A stretch of 64,000 nt of DNA from Methylovorus glucosotrophus (GTDB taxonomy: Bacteria; Pseudomonadota; Gammaproteobacteria; Burkholderiales; Methylophilaceae). The translations under genes and the position numbers were made by a program. Below are positions 46,286 to 58,608 of the stretch, piece by piece; position 1 is the stretch's first letter, and each line of letters opens with the position of its first letter. The notes beneath the pieces were generated by a model, which had not been told where the DNA came from, did no database searches, and was given only the letters and a program-made list of their open reading frames with translations. Location of the stretch: contig NZ_VMSE01000001.1 in the NCBI RefSeq assembly GCF_009858335.1, forward strand, positions 2,046,001 to 2,110,000. Direction: 5' to 3'.

Positions 46286-47262
46286 ATTTCGTCACACCCT
46301 GGGTCCTGCTGTTGTTACCGCTGGCACTGGTGCCACTGCTGCTGGATCGCCAGCACAGCAAGAGTTACTCATGGATGCAGCTGATCCCGCGCGATGGCTT
46401 GTCCGACCTGCTGGGGCTGTTGCTCAAGATACTGGCGGCGCTGGCGCTCATGTTCATTATCCTGGGCGTTGCCGGACCGGCCACGCCCTCGCAGCCTATT
46501 GAACGCACCGGCGTTGGCGCGCAGCTGGTACTGATCATAGACCGCAGTGCCAGTATGGATGACCCCTTTTCCGGCGCGATTGCCAGCGGGCGTGCCGGTG
46601 AATCCAAAGCCGCCGCCGCCGAACGCCTGATCACCCGCTTCGTCAATGAGCGCAAGAACGATATGTTTGGCATGGTGACCTTCAGCAACTCCGCCATGCA
46701 TGTGTTGCCGCTAACAGAGAGCAAGGAAGCGATTCTGGCGGCCATCCGCGCGGCTGGCGGCTCGGCGCTGTTCCAGACCAATATCGGCAGCGGCCTGACA
46801 ACTGGCCTTGCCCAGTTCGACAAGACGCCGGACTCGGGTTCCCGCGCCATTATCCTGCTGTCGGATGGCGGCGGTCGCATAGGCGCAGCCACGCAAGAGA
46901 AAATCCGCGACTGGCTGGACCGCATGCACGTGACGCTGTACTGGATCGTGCTGCGCCAGCCGGGCTCCATCAGTATTTTTGATGAGACCTACAAAACCCC
47001 GGATGACCGGCCACCACCACCGGCGATTGAGCTCAACGATTATTTCAAGACCCTGCGCTCGGGCTACCAGCCCTATGAAGCGGAAGATCCGCAATCGCTG
47101 GCAGCCGCGATTCAGGATATCAATCGCAAAGAGAAAAAACCGATCAAGTACATTGAAGAGATTCCTGGCAAGGATTATGCGCCGTGGTGCTACAGCATCG
47201 CCGCCGTTCTGATTGCCTTGCTGCTTGCCGTTAAATTCATTGAGGTCCGAACATGGCATTAA
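46282..47262 (+). CDS. mxaC: MxaC, membrane VWA protein
   Basis: A 326-residue protein with N-terminal hydrophobic helices (WVLLLLPLALVPLLL; ILAALALMFIILGVAG), a von Willebrand A domain with MIDAS motif LIIDRSASMDD near residue 85, and a C-terminal helix (SIAAVLIALLLAVKFIEV). The start is a GTG at 46282 overlapping the mxaA stop (GTGA); this gives the expected N-terminus MNFVTPWVLLLLPL. It overlaps mxaK by 10 bases. Confidence 0.88.
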   Translation: MNFVTPWVLLLLPLALVPLLLDRQHSKSYSWMQLIPRDGLSDLLGLLLKILAALALMFIILGVAGPATPSQPIERTGVGAQLVLIIDRSASMDDPFSGAIASGRAGESKAAAAERLITRFVNERKNDMFGMVTFSNSAMHVLPLTESKEAILAAIRAAGGSALFQTNIGSGLTTGLAQFDKTPDSGSRAIILLSDGGGRIGAATQEKIRDWLDRMHVTLYWIVLRQPGSISIFDETYKTPDDRPPPPAIELNDYFKTLRSGYQPYEAEDPQSLAAAIQDINRKEKKPIKYIEEIPGKDYAPWCYSIAAVLIALLLAVKFIEVRTWH

Positions 47263-47789
47263 GTGCTAAAAAATGGACGCTGACCCTCAGCGTCATTGCC
47301 ATCGCCAGCGCCGCTGTTGCTGCCGGCGAAGCCTACCGCATCCAGCAGATCAAGGCATTCAACGCTGCCATCAGCAAGGGTGATCCCCCGCAAACTGACA
47401 AACAGTCTTACGAAGCCAAGTTTGCCGTGGCCTATTGGCAGGCCAAAAATGGCAAGCTGCAGGAAGCCACGCTCTTGTTCAGCCAGCTCAATGACCAGGG
47501 CACGGATACGCAACGCTCGGCGGTGCAATTCAATATGGGCAATATCTTCTTCCTGCGCGGACTCGCCATCAACGGCACCAACATGACCGTGCGCGACCAG
47601 ACCGAGTATCTGCTAACGCAGGCAAAAACCGCCTACCAGCAATCCCTGCGGCTGGATAACCACTTCTGGGATGCCCGCCACAATCTGGATCGCGTGCTGA
47701 CCATGTTGCCCGCTCACCCGACCCCGGGCGTGGGTGATTCTGATTCGCCGGGTCTGATCATGGGCAATATTCCGGTCGGGCTGCCTTGA
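47253..47789 (+). CDS. mxaK: MxaK, membrane-anchored maturation protein
   Basis: A 178-residue protein with an N-terminal membrane anchor (WTLTLSVIAIASAAVAAG) and a helical, TPR-like periplasmic part (FAVAYWQAKNGKLQEATLLFSQL; NMGNIFFLRGLA). Its position between mxaC and mxaL and its size fit MxaK. Biochemical role unknown beyond being needed for active methanol dehydrogenase in family studies. Confidence 0.85.
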   Translation: MALSAKKWTLTLSVIAIASAAVAAGEAYRIQQIKAFNAAISKGDPPQTDKQSYEAKFAVAYWQAKNGKLQEATLLFSQLNDQGTDTQRSAVQFNMGNIFFLRGLAINGTNMTVRDQTEYLLTQAKTAYQQSLRLDNHFWDARHNLDRVLTMLPAHPTPGVGDSDSPGLIMGNIPVGLP

Positions 47790-47791
47790 TC

Positions 47792-48817
47792 ATGTGGCGC
47801 ACTGAGCTGCTTAAACGTTTTGGGCATTACCTGTGGCACCGCCGCGATGCCGCCATGCTGGCGACCGCGTTTGTGCTGGTGCTGGCAGCGGCATTCAAAC
47901 CTACCGTGCCCATCCCCCGAAATATCTACAGCTATGTGTTTGTGGTGGATATCAGCCAGAGCATGAACGTCAAGGGCATGTACTGGCATGGCAAGGAAGT
48001 CTCGCGCCTGGATTACACCAAGAGCATGCTGCACGACATTATCGGGCGCTTGCCCTGCGGCAGCCGGGTCAGCATCTCGCTGTTTGCGGGGGTCAGTGTG
48101 GCCGCGCTTTACACGCCGATTGAGGTCTGCGCCAACTACTCGGCGATTCAGGACACCATCGACCATATGGAATGGCGCATGGCCTGGTCTGGCAACAGCC
48201 GCCTGCGCGACAGTACCGAGTCATTGAGCCGCTTGTTGCGTGCCATGCCGGAAGCTTCGCAAGTGGTGTTTTTTACCGATGGTGAAGAAGCACCCAAGCT
48301 GCATGCCTTCAACACGCGCGACCTGAGCACCTTTCAAGGCGGTGGCTGGCTGATGGTGGGCATAGGCAGCATGGACCCGCACCCCATTCCCAAGATGGAT
48401 GAGTCCAACAAGGTCATTGGCTACTGGTCTGCTGAAAACTTCACCATGCAACCCGGTATCGCCCAGATTTCGCAGCAGAACTTTGGTAATCGCGACGACA
48501 ACGTCGCACCTTCAGAAAACGACCGTTACGCATCCCGGCTGGATGAGGAATACCTGATGCAACTGTCGAAAGAAATCCATGCGACCTATGTGCGTGGCGA
48601 TAGCCTGCAAGCGGTACGCAGCGCCATGAGCGAACTCAAGCCTTCCCGCCGTGATTTTTCGCCCATGCAGATCGACTGGATACTCGCTACCCTGGCAGGC
48701 ATCGCCATCATCGGCGCTTATACCCCGCAACGGCTGGTGCATCTGTTCAAGCGCCTGCGGGCAGCCAGAGCCGAACGTCGTCAGCGCGCGGCCGGTTCAG
48801 CCGACGTGCGCTCATAA
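47792..48817 (+). CDS. mxaL: MxaL, membrane VWA protein
   Basis: A 341-residue protein with an N-terminal helix (AAMLATAFVLVLAAAF), a VWA domain with MIDAS motif FVVDISQSMNVKG and VVFFTDGEEAP, and a C-terminal transmembrane helix (WILATLAGIAIIGAY). The start at 47792 (MWRTELLK) lies 2 bases past the mxaK stop; a TTG at 47786 is less likely. It is the last gene of the block. Its last 37 bases overlap, on the opposite strand, the end of ygfX. No mxaD follows. Confidence 0.87.
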   Translation: MWRTELLKRFGHYLWHRRDAAMLATAFVLVLAAAFKPTVPIPRNIYSYVFVVDISQSMNVKGMYWHGKEVSRLDYTKSMLHDIIGRLPCGSRVSISLFAGVSVAALYTPIEVCANYSAIQDTIDHMEWRMAWSGNSRLRDSTESLSRLLRAMPEASQVVFFTDGEEAPKLHAFNTRDLSTFQGGGWLMVGIGSMDPHPIPKMDESNKVIGYWSAENFTMQPGIAQISQQNFGNRDDNVAPSENDRYASRLDEEYLMQLSKEIHATYVRGDSLQAVRSAMSELKPSRRDFSPMQIDWILATLAGIAIIGAYTPQRLVHLFKRLRAARAERRQRAAGSADVRS

Positions 48818-49248
48818 GCCCAGCGCAACTGCACGCGCAAGCGGCGCAAGGACTCCGCATCCGCGCTGTCGGCCAGCAGCACGAGGGCCTGCGGCCAACG
48901 CTGGTCAGCGCTGCGAAATCGAATCACCGTAAGCGCGCTGGTCACCATGGAGCCCGGTAATATCGTAATCGCCATGGCCTCCCCATCCTTGCGCCAGGCT
49001 TGCCAGCCGCTTTCCGCTGACCAGCGCAAGCCCACCCAAGCCTGCGGAACAGAGCGCCAGGCATGGCGGCGCAGATGCCATACGCTGGCCACCACGATAG
49101 CGACGCCGCCCGCCAGCTTCACCCACCATACCAGAGGAACAACCAGTAACATAAGCACTGCGCTGGCACTCGCCACCATGAGGATGGCCGCGAGCCGGGG
49201 CGATGGACGAAGGTCGACTTGCAGGGGCTTCACGCTATAATGTCCCAT
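48781..49248 (-). CDS. ygfX: YgfX-like membrane protein
   Basis: A 155-residue protein with two adjacent transmembrane helices (LAAILMVASASAVLMLLVVPLVWW and LAGGVAIVVASVWHL) and a soluble C-terminal part, matching the YgfX (CptA) family. Its neighbour ygfZ is divergent with a 23-base gap; the two families are often found close together. No SdhE/YgfY gene was seen next to it, the usual antitoxin-type partner in enterics. Its 3' end overlaps mxaL by 37 bases tail to tail. Confidence 0.72.
   Translation of the reverse strand: MGHYSVKPLQVDLRPSPRLAAILMVASASAVLMLLVVPLVWWVKLAGGVAIVVASVWHLRRHAWRSVPQAWVGLRWSAESGWQAWRKDGEAMAITILPGSMVTSALTVIRFRSADQRWPQALVLLADSADAESLRRLRVQLRWAYERTSAEPAAR
49214..49241 (+). 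promoter_or_regulatory. Candidate sigma70 promoter of ygfZ
   Basis: TCGACT (49214-49219), a 16-base spacer and a perfect TATAAT (49236-49241). It lies inside the 5' end of ygfX on the other strand. The expected start is near 49248. Confidence 0.55.
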
Positions 49249-49271
49249 TCGATTATTGATGGCTTACTATC

Positions 49272-50306
49272 ATGACGCAATGGCAAGAATTCTTACAGTC
49301 CCGCGGCGCCTCCATTGTCGATGGTCGCCTCCTTGATTTCGGTGCCCCCGCCAAAGAGCTGGCCGCCGCCCAACACGATCATGTCATGGCCGATCTCTCT
49401 CATCTGGGTTTGCTGCAGGTAGATGGCGAAGATGCCATTACCTTCCTGCAAGGCCAGCTGACCAATGACATCAACCTGCTGAACGGCAGCAACAGCCACT
49501 ATGCAGGTTATTGCACCGCCAAAGGCCGCCTGCTGGCCCTGTTTCTCGCCTTTGCCCATCAGGGCCACATTCACCTGCAACTGAATGGCAGCCTGCTGGA
49601 GCCCATACTCAAACGTCTGAAAATGTATGTGCTGCGTTCCAAGGTGGTGATTCAGGATGTGTCAGCCACTATCGTGCGCATCGGCGTAGCAGGCAGCAAT
49701 AGCGAGGCAATTCTGGGGGCCATGTTTGAGTTTGTGCCTACAGAAGTTCACGGCATCAGCACGCAGGAGAATGCCACACTGATCCGCTTGCCTGGCACGC
49801 TGCCGCGCTTTGAGATTTTTACCTCGCAGGAAAACGCGCAAGAACTCTGGCAGGAACTGGAACAGCACTTTGACCCGGTCGGCCAGACCGGCTGGGACTG
49901 GCTGGAAATCGAAGCTGGCATTCCCGAGATATTCCCCGCCACGCAGGAAGCCTTTGTTCCCCAGATGGTGAATCTGGATGCGCTGGGCGGCATCAACTTC
50001 AAGAAAGGCTGCTACACCGGCCAGGAAATCGTCGCCCGCACCCATTATCTGGGCAAGGTAAAGCGCCGGTCGCTGATTGGCAGTCTGACAGCGACTGACC
50101 AGATACCCGCGCCAGGCGATGAGGTATTTATCGGCGAAGGCGAAGCCGTAGGCCAGATAGTTCGCAGCAGCGGCATTGCAGGCGCCGAAGGCCGGGTGCT
50201 GGTGGAACTGCGCCAGGAAGCCAGCGAGGGTAAAACCGTAAGCTGGCATCAACAAGCGATCACCTGGTTACCCATGCCCTACGCTTTTCCCCCAGACAGA
50301 AAATAA
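49272..50306 (+). CDS. ygfZ: Folate-binding protein YgfZ (Fe-S cluster repair)
   Basis: A 344-residue GcvT-like protein that uses tetrahydrofolate to support assembly or repair of certain [4Fe-4S] enzymes such as MiaB. It has FLQGQLTNDI near the N-terminus and the hallmark KGCYTGQEIVAR motif with its conserved cysteine. Monocistronic, with a promoter inside ygfX and a terminator directly after. Confidence 0.92.
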   Translation: MTQWQEFLQSRGASIVDGRLLDFGAPAKELAAAQHDHVMADLSHLGLLQVDGEDAITFLQGQLTNDINLLNGSNSHYAGYCTAKGRLLALFLAFAHQGHIHLQLNGSLLEPILKRLKMYVLRSKVVIQDVSATIVRIGVAGSNSEAILGAMFEFVPTEVHGISTQENATLIRLPGTLPRFEIFTSQENAQELWQELEQHFDPVGQTGWDWLEIEAGIPEIFPATQEAFVPQMVNLDALGGINFKKGCYTGQEIVARTHYLGKVKRRSLIGSLTATDQIPAPGDEVFIGEGEAVGQIVRSSGIAGAEGRVLVELRQEASEGKTVSWHQQAITWLPMPYAFPPDRK

Positions 50307-50312
50307 ACCAAC

Positions 50313-50342
50313 AAAAAAGCCCGCATTTAGCGGGCTTTTTTT
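50313..50342. terminator. Terminator between ygfZ and the diguanylate cyclase gene
   Basis: An A6 tract, the GCCCGC/GCGGGC stem with a five-base loop, and a T7 tract; symmetric, so active for both convergent genes. Confidence 0.85.
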
Positions 50343-50381
50343 ATGCGAGACGACGCAGCATCAATACGCTAGCAAGCCAAC

Positions 50382-51845
50382 TCAGCCATTCTTGAAGTTA
50401 CTGAAAATCACCTGATTACGGCCCAGCGCCTTGGCCTGGTACATGGCGTAATCCGCCCGTTCCAGCACCTGCTCGATGCGTTCGCCATTCTGTACCATGG
50501 CTACGCCCAGGCTGGCGGTAAGGTGTATGGGCACATTCTTGTGGTCCACCGGACGCGTTTCCAGCGTCTCGCGGATTTTTTCTGCCAGCAGACGGGCATT
50601 CCGTTCGTTGCAATCCTTGAGCAGGATAAGGAACTCCTCCCCACCCCAGCGGCAGACAAAATCCACCGAGCGCAGGCAGGAGCGTATGATCAGCGCGACT
50701 TCGGTCAGCACCTGGTCGCCAGCAAAATGCCCGTGGCGATCATTGATCTGCTTGAAATGGTCGATATCCAGCAGGATCACCGCCAGGTCTTTGCCATAGC
50801 GTATGCGCTCCTGCATGATGACATCGATGATGATCTCAAAGGCCTTGCGATTGGGCAGGTGCGTCAGCGAGTCCGTAGTCGCCATGGTTTCAATCTGGGT
50901 TTGATACCGCTTGAGCGCAAGGTTGGTGAGATAGACCGCCAGGGCCGTCAACAGCAGGCAAATCCCAAGATTGATATACAAGGTATTGCGAATGACTTGC
51001 GTGGCTTCACTCTCGTTTTTTTCCACGATCAGATACCACTTGAGCTCGGGAATGTAGCGGGTATTGATCAGGCGATCACTGCCTTTGTAGCGGTATTCAA
51101 ATGAGCCGGTCTCCTGCGAAGTAATCTGCGGCAACAGGGCGTGCAATTCAGGCAATTCGCGCACATGGCTGCCGGAGATATGCTGCTTGCTGCCGGAGAG
51201 CATCACAGTACCTTCGGAGGTGATGAAATACACCGAGCGGCGGAATTTCTCCTGGTAGCCGTCAATCAATCCTTTGACCGAATCCACCGTCAGGCCAACA
51301 CCCACGGCGCCTATATAGTTTTTCGCATAATCGTAAACACGATAATTGACGAAAATCGTCAGCGCATCCTGATGCGCGAGGTCTTTGTCTACATTGATTT
51401 CATAAGGCTGATTGAGATCCCGCACCCGGAAATACCACACATCGCGGGGCTCGGTCTTCTGCACTTTTTTCAGAACGCCGTTGCCGTAATAGTACTGGCG
51501 GGTTTTTTCCGAGACGAAAAAGCTGATGAAAGTACCGTAGGTACTCTGGATTTCCTGCAGGTATTTGCTGATGGATTCGACACGCCGTTCGCCATCCAGC
51601 ACCCAGTCGCGCAGGAAGGTATCGGAAGCCATCATGGAGGAAATGAAGACAGGCCGGACCAGATCGCGCTGAATCTCGGAATAGACATTGTCTGCCGTGA
51701 GTGGCAACTCGTTATCGCTGATGGCGCGGTGAATAGAGGCTTTGGACACGGAGTAGCTCATCAGCGAAATGCTGATACCGCCCATCGCCAGGACAAGCGT
51801 CAATAAAAAAATGAGCTTGTGTCTATTCATGATGAATTTACCCAT
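50382..51845 (-). CDS. Membrane diguanylate cyclase with periplasmic Cache-type sensor
   Basis: A 487-residue protein. TM1 is near residues 9-30, a large periplasmic dCache-like sensor covers about 35-290 (FVNYRVYDYAKNYIGAVGVGL), TM2 is near 292-312, and a C-terminal GGDEF domain follows. The active site is GGEEF, preceded five residues upstream by the inhibitory site RSVD (RxxD), so it is a probable active, product-inhibited c-di-GMP synthase. The ATG at 51845 or 51830 is possible. It follows ftsB by 12 bases and may be co-transcribed with eno-ftsB. Confidence 0.88.
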   Translation of the reverse strand: MGKFIMNRHKLIFLLTLVLAMGGISISLMSYSVSKASIHRAISDNELPLTADNVYSEIQRDLVRPVFISSMMASDTFLRDWVLDGERRVESISKYLQEIQSTYGTFISFFVSEKTRQYYYGNGVLKKVQKTEPRDVWYFRVRDLNQPYEINVDKDLAHQDALTIFVNYRVYDYAKNYIGAVGVGLTVDSVKGLIDGYQEKFRRSVYFITSEGTVMLSGSKQHISGSHVRELPELHALLPQITSQETGSFEYRYKGSDRLINTRYIPELKWYLIVEKNESEATQVIRNTLYINLGICLLLTALAVYLTNLALKRYQTQIETMATTDSLTHLPNRKAFEIIIDVIMQERIRYGKDLAVILLDIDHFKQINDRHGHFAGDQVLTEVALIIRSCLRSVDFVCRWGGEEFLILLKDCNERNARLLAEKIRETLETRPVDHKNVPIHLTASLGVAMVQNGERIEQVLERADYAMYQAKALGRNQVIFSNFKNG

Positions 51846-51857
51846 GAAGTCGAACTC

Positions 51858-52172
51858 TTATTTTTGTGGTGCAGCGGGCGGTGCAGGCGGTGCAACGGGC
51901 GCTTTATCGATCACCTGATAAAACACTTCATCCTGCTTGATCATTCCCAGCTCACTGCGGGCGCGCTCTTCAATGGCAGCAAAGCCCTGTTTCAGATCAC
52001 GCACTTCTGCGTCCAGTGTATCATTTCGCGCTTTTAACTGAGCGTTCTTGTCTTTCTGCTCGCTGATTTGCCGGTTCAAGTCCCACACCCGCAACCAGCT
52101 GCCTTTGCCCAGCCACAAGGGATACTGCAGCGTCGCAATCAGTATGACAAAAATAAGGGTTAAAAATCGCAT
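51858..52172 (-). CDS. ftsB: Cell division protein FtsB
   Basis: A 104-residue bitopic protein with one N-terminal transmembrane helix ([20 protein letters not shown]), a coiled coil ([27 protein letters not shown]) and the conserved [18 protein letters not shown] region. It has an Ala/Pro-rich tail. It forms the FtsQLB divisome subcomplex. It lies 70 bases downstream of eno, the classical arrangement. Confidence 0.93.
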   Translation of the reverse strand: MRFLTLIFVILIATLQYPLWLGKGSWLRVWDLNRQISEQKDKNAQLKARNDTLDAEVRDLKQGFAAIEERARSELGMIKQDEVFYQVIDKAPVAPPAPPAAPQK

Positions 52173-52242
52173 GGATACGTTTTAAATAACAATGCGCAGT
52201 CTGCCAGGCAAACTGCGCATGTTGATTTAATCCGGCAAGTGC

Positions 52243-53604
<1,362 letters not shown>

Positions 53605-53680
53605 TTAATAAACGGTATTTATGGGTATGACGTATGGATCTGTGGCACTGCCTGCGGACCTCTCCGCCGACAGGCTCCTG

Positions 53681-54520
53681 TTATAGCGTATGCTCGATAA
53701 AACCAGCTTTTTTAACCACGCGATCCAGTTCCACCAGCACCTGCAGCAAGTCTTTCATCTTGGGCAAAGGCCAGGCATTCGGGCCATCTGACAGCGCCTT
53801 GCTGGGGTCAGGATGGGTCTCCATGAACAGACCGGCAATGCCGCTGGCCACAGCCGCACGGGCCAGGACCGGCACAAACTCACGCTGGCCTCCACTCTTG
53901 TCGCCCTGACCACCGGGCTGCTGCACCGAGTGGGTGGCATCAAACACCACCGGACATTGTGTCTCGCGCATGATAGCAAGTCCGCGCATATCCGACACCA
54001 GGGTGTTGTACCCAAACGAAGCACCGCGCTCGCAAACCATGATGGTATCGGCGCCGCCATTGGCTTCCTTGGCTTTTTGCACCACCTGTTTCATGTCGCC
54101 TGGCGCCAGGAACTGGCCTTTCTTGATATTCACCGGCTTGCCGCAGGTAGCGACGGCGGTAATGAAATCGGTCTGGCGGCACAGAAATGCGGGCGTTTGC
54201 AATACATCGACTACAGCCGCCACATGCGGCACCTGCTCTTCGGTATGCACATCGGTCAGGATAGGCACGCCGATCTGCGCACGCACATCGTCCAGAATAC
54301 GCAGGCCCTCTTCCATGCCAAAGCCGCGAAAGGTCTTGGTGGAGCTGCGATTAGCCTTGTCGTAAGAAGACTTGTAGATGAAGGGAATACCGATGGCAGC
54401 GGCGATTTCCTTCAACTGCCCGGCAGTATCAATCGCCATTTGCTTGGACTCAATGACACATGGGCCAGCGATCAGAAAAATCGGATGCTCGATACCAACA
54501 TCAAAACCACATAATTTCAT
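53681..54520 (-). CDS. kdsA: 3-deoxy-D-manno-octulosonate 8-phosphate synthase
   Basis: A 279-residue enzyme that condenses PEP and arabinose 5-phosphate for LPS KDO synthesis. It has IAGPCVIES, the [10 protein letters not shown] loop, LTDVHTEEQ and [11 protein letters not shown]. It has no metal-type cysteine at the usual Asn position ([10 protein letters not shown] carries Asn), so it is likely the metal-independent class I form. It lies 103 bases after pyrG. Confidence 0.97.
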   Translation of the reverse strand: MKLCGFDVGIEHPIFLIAGPCVIESKQMAIDTAGQLKEIAAAIGIPFIYKSSYDKANRSSTKTFRGFGMEEGLRILDDVRAQIGVPILTDVHTEEQVPHVAAVVDVLQTPAFLCRQTDFITAVATCGKPVNIKKGQFLAPGDMKQVVQKAKEANGGADTIMVCERGASFGYNTLVSDMRGLAIMRETQCPVVFDATHSVQQPGGQGDKSGGQREFVPVLARAAVASGIAGLFMETHPDPSKALSDGPNAWPLPKMKDLLQVLVELDRVVKKAGFIEHTL

Positions 54521-54623
54521 ACTTTTACGCCTTTAATAATTGCCCATGCTCACCAGGCAGATCACCCATCAAGCTATCTGCGACGGAAAACTCAGGGGAG
54601 ACAGGTTCCCCTTTCAAACCAGC

Positions 54624-56291
<1,668 letters not shown>

Positions 56292-56358
56292 TTACTGGAA
56301 ACGGCCATTCGCCACAAATGACAATTGGCCCTATCGACCGCCTCTGTGCGTCCAGTCA

Positions 56359-57819
56359 TCAAGCGTGGGCGGTACTCAGCCAGCGATTCAGCAAGCGCCT
56401 GGCAGAGAGCATGACCTCCGTTGCAGTAAGCCCGAGCGGCCCTTGTCCATGGGCCACCGCCGCATCGGCTGCCGCCCCATGCAAGTACGCGGCGAGCAGG
56501 GTGGATTCCAGCAAAGGCAAGCCCTGCGCCGCCAGCGCGACGATGATGCCGGTCAGGGTATCACCCATGCCAGCACTTCCCAGCCCGGGGTTACCACTGG
56601 CATTGATCCACCAGCGCCCATCCGGCGTTGCCACCACCGTGCCGCAGCCCTTGAGCAGCGCAATCGCCTGATAACGCAGCGCCAGTGCCCGGGCAGAAGC
56701 AATGCGGTCCGCCTGCAGGCTGGCCGTATCCGTCGCCAGCAAGGTCGCCGCTTCTCCGGGGTGCGGCGTGATCACCACCGAACCAGGTGCCCGCTCAGCC
56801 AGGCGATGCTGCAAATCAGCATCCGCTGCCAGCAGATTAAGCGCGTCGGCGTCCAGGACAAGCGGCGCCGGGTTAGCCAGCGCCTGCTGCAATGCCGCGT
56901 ATGCCTGCGGCGAGCGGCCCATGCCTGGCCCCACCGCCAGAGCATGCACCGTGGGCAATTGGTCAGCATCGCGCAGCATCAACTCCGGATACTCCGCATC
57001 CAGCGCAGGCGCAGCCGGATTCAGCAGACCGGCATAAACACGCCCGGCGCCGAGCAGCAGAGCCGCACGGGCGGTCAGCAAGGCAGCGCCTGTCATGCTG
57101 GCCGCACCACCAATTACGCCTGCGCTGCCATTGCTGCCTTTGTGACTATTCAGGCGCCTACGGGCAGGCAAGGCGAAAGGTGCATCCAGCAAGGTACCAT
57201 CGGCTTCCGGCAAAGGCGGCAAGCCGAGCAAATCCACATGCACTTTCCCGGCATGGTCAGGGCCATCCAGCGTATAGAGCCCGGGTTTGCGGCCAAGAAA
57301 GGTAATGGTATGGGTCGCACGCACCGCCGTCCCCAGTATGACGCCGGTGTCAGCGGCGAGGCCACTGGGGATATCAATCGCCAGCACAGGCAGGCTCAGG
57401 GCATTGATGCGTGCCACCAGGTCCGCCATCTCACCGGTCAGGGGCCGCAGCAAGCCTATGCCAAACAAGCCATCAATCGCCAGTTGCCAGGCTCCCGTTT
57501 CCGGCCAGGTGTTCAGCACCTCGCCCCCGCATTCCAGCCAGCCATCATAAGCATGCGCGGCATCCGGCGGCAGGCTGGTGCGCTGCCCGGCAAATACCAC
57601 CGTCACCTCGTGCCACCAGGCCTTGAGGTAGCGCGCGGCGACAAACGCATCACCGCCATTATTGCCGGGGCCGGCGACCACCAGAATGCGGTTGTGTCCC
57701 TCCGCCAACAATGTGCGGGCCAGAGTCGCCACTGCGTGCCCTGCCCGCTCCATCAGCGGTTCTGACGCGTACTGTTGCTCAAGCTTGCGCAGGCTGGAGG
57801 TCAGATATAAGGCTTGCAT
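56359..57819 (-). CDS. nnr: Bifunctional NAD(P)HX epimerase/dehydratase
   Basis: A 486-residue repair enzyme. The N-terminal epimerase domain (about 1-205) has VVAGPGNNGGDAFVAARYLK and AIDGLFGIGLLRPL. The C-terminal ADP-dependent dehydratase (ribokinase-like, about 215-480) has GSAGVIGGAASMTGAALL, ITPHPGEAATLL and GNPGLGSAGMGDTLTGIIVAL. It restores hydrated NADH/NADPH. The gene lies between pyrG and the aldolase gene in one direction with small gaps. Confidence 0.93.
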   Translation of the reverse strand: MQALYLTSSLRKLEQQYASEPLMERAGHAVATLARTLLAEGHNRILVVAGPGNNGGDAFVAARYLKAWWHEVTVVFAGQRTSLPPDAAHAYDGWLECGGEVLNTWPETGAWQLAIDGLFGIGLLRPLTGEMADLVARINALSLPVLAIDIPSGLAADTGVILGTAVRATHTITFLGRKPGLYTLDGPDHAGKVHVDLLGLPPLPEADGTLLDAPFALPARRRLNSHKGSNGSAGVIGGAASMTGAALLTARAALLLGAGRVYAGLLNPAAPALDAEYPELMLRDADQLPTVHALAVGPGMGRSPQAYAALQQALANPAPLVLDADALNLLAADADLQHRLAERAPGSVVITPHPGEAATLLATDTASLQADRIASARALALRYQAIALLKGCGTVVATPDGRWWINASGNPGLGSAGMGDTLTGIIVALAAQGLPLLESTLLAAYLHGAAADAAVAHGQGPLGLTATEVMLSARRLLNRWLSTAHA

Positions 57820-57864
57820 GTCGATTCCTGAGTATTCATTTTCGCACTCGCATGTGCTGCCAGC

Positions 57865-58521
57865 TTATGCCGATGCCGCCTGGGAAGGCTCGGCCCATGC
57901 CCCATAGCCCTTGAACTGTTCAAAAACCTCCGCCATTTCGGCTTCCGTCAGCAACGCGGGCTCACCGACCTGCAAGGCGCGCCAGTATTGCTCGCACAGG
58001 GTTTCCACCTCATGGGCAATATCCAGCGCCTGCTTAAGCGTGGCACCCAAGGCTATCATGCCGTGATTCGCCAGCAGGCAGGCGCGCCTACCCTGCAGGG
58101 CTTGCAAAGCCGCATCCGACAGGGCTTGCGACCCGAACAGCGCATAGGGCGCACAGCGAATATCGCTACCACCGGCTACGGCAATCATGTAATGAAAAGG
58201 CGGAATATCGCGACGCAGGCAAGCCAGGCTGGTGGCAAACGTGGAGTGCACATGGATAACGGCGCCAACCTCAGGCCGCGCCTGATAAATATCCCGGTGA
58301 AAACGCCATTCGCTGGAAGGCTTGCACCCCGCCTTGTGTTTGCCAGCCATATCCATCAGCACCATGTCGTGCGGGGTCATGGCATCCACCTCCATGCCCG
58401 AGGGCGTGATGAAAAACCCTTTTTCGCTGCGCACGCTGGCATTGCCGGAGGTGCCACGGTTAAGCCCTAATTCCACGAGCTTGCGACTGGTATTCAACAG
58501 GTTTTCGCGCTGGCTGAGCAT
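57865..58521 (-). CDS. Class II aldolase, probable 5-deoxyribulose/5-methylthioribulose 1-phosphate aldolase
   Basis: A 218-residue zinc aldolase of the fuculose-phosphate aldolase type. The phosphate-binding NRGTSGNASVR, the catalytic Glu71 (SSEWRFHRDIY) and the zinc ligands His90, His92 (IHVHST) and His153 (ANHGM) are all present. Because mtnA is directly upstream, the likely substrate is 5-methylthioribulose 1-phosphate or 5-deoxyribulose 1-phosphate, giving DHAP plus an aldehyde (the DHAP shunt, DrdA/Ald2-like). MtnB dehydratase is a related alternative, but no MtnC/MtnD follow. The start is uncertain: GTG at 58533 or ATG at 58521. Confidence 0.72.
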   Translation of the reverse strand: MLSQRENLLNTSRKLVELGLNRGTSGNASVRSEKGFFITPSGMEVDAMTPHDMVLMDMAGKHKAGCKPSSEWRFHRDIYQARPEVGAVIHVHSTFATSLACLRRDIPPFHYMIAVAGGSDIRCAPYALFGSQALSDAALQALQGRRACLLANHGMIALGATLKQALDIAHEVETLCEQYWRALQVGEPALLTEAEMAEVFEQFKGYGAWAEPSQAASA

Positions 58522-58608
58522 GATGATGTTCACTCCCGGAACGTGAACTGCGATCTTACACGGATTGCTGGAGCCTGCGTATCGGTGCGGCGCCCCACCC
58601 GCATACCA

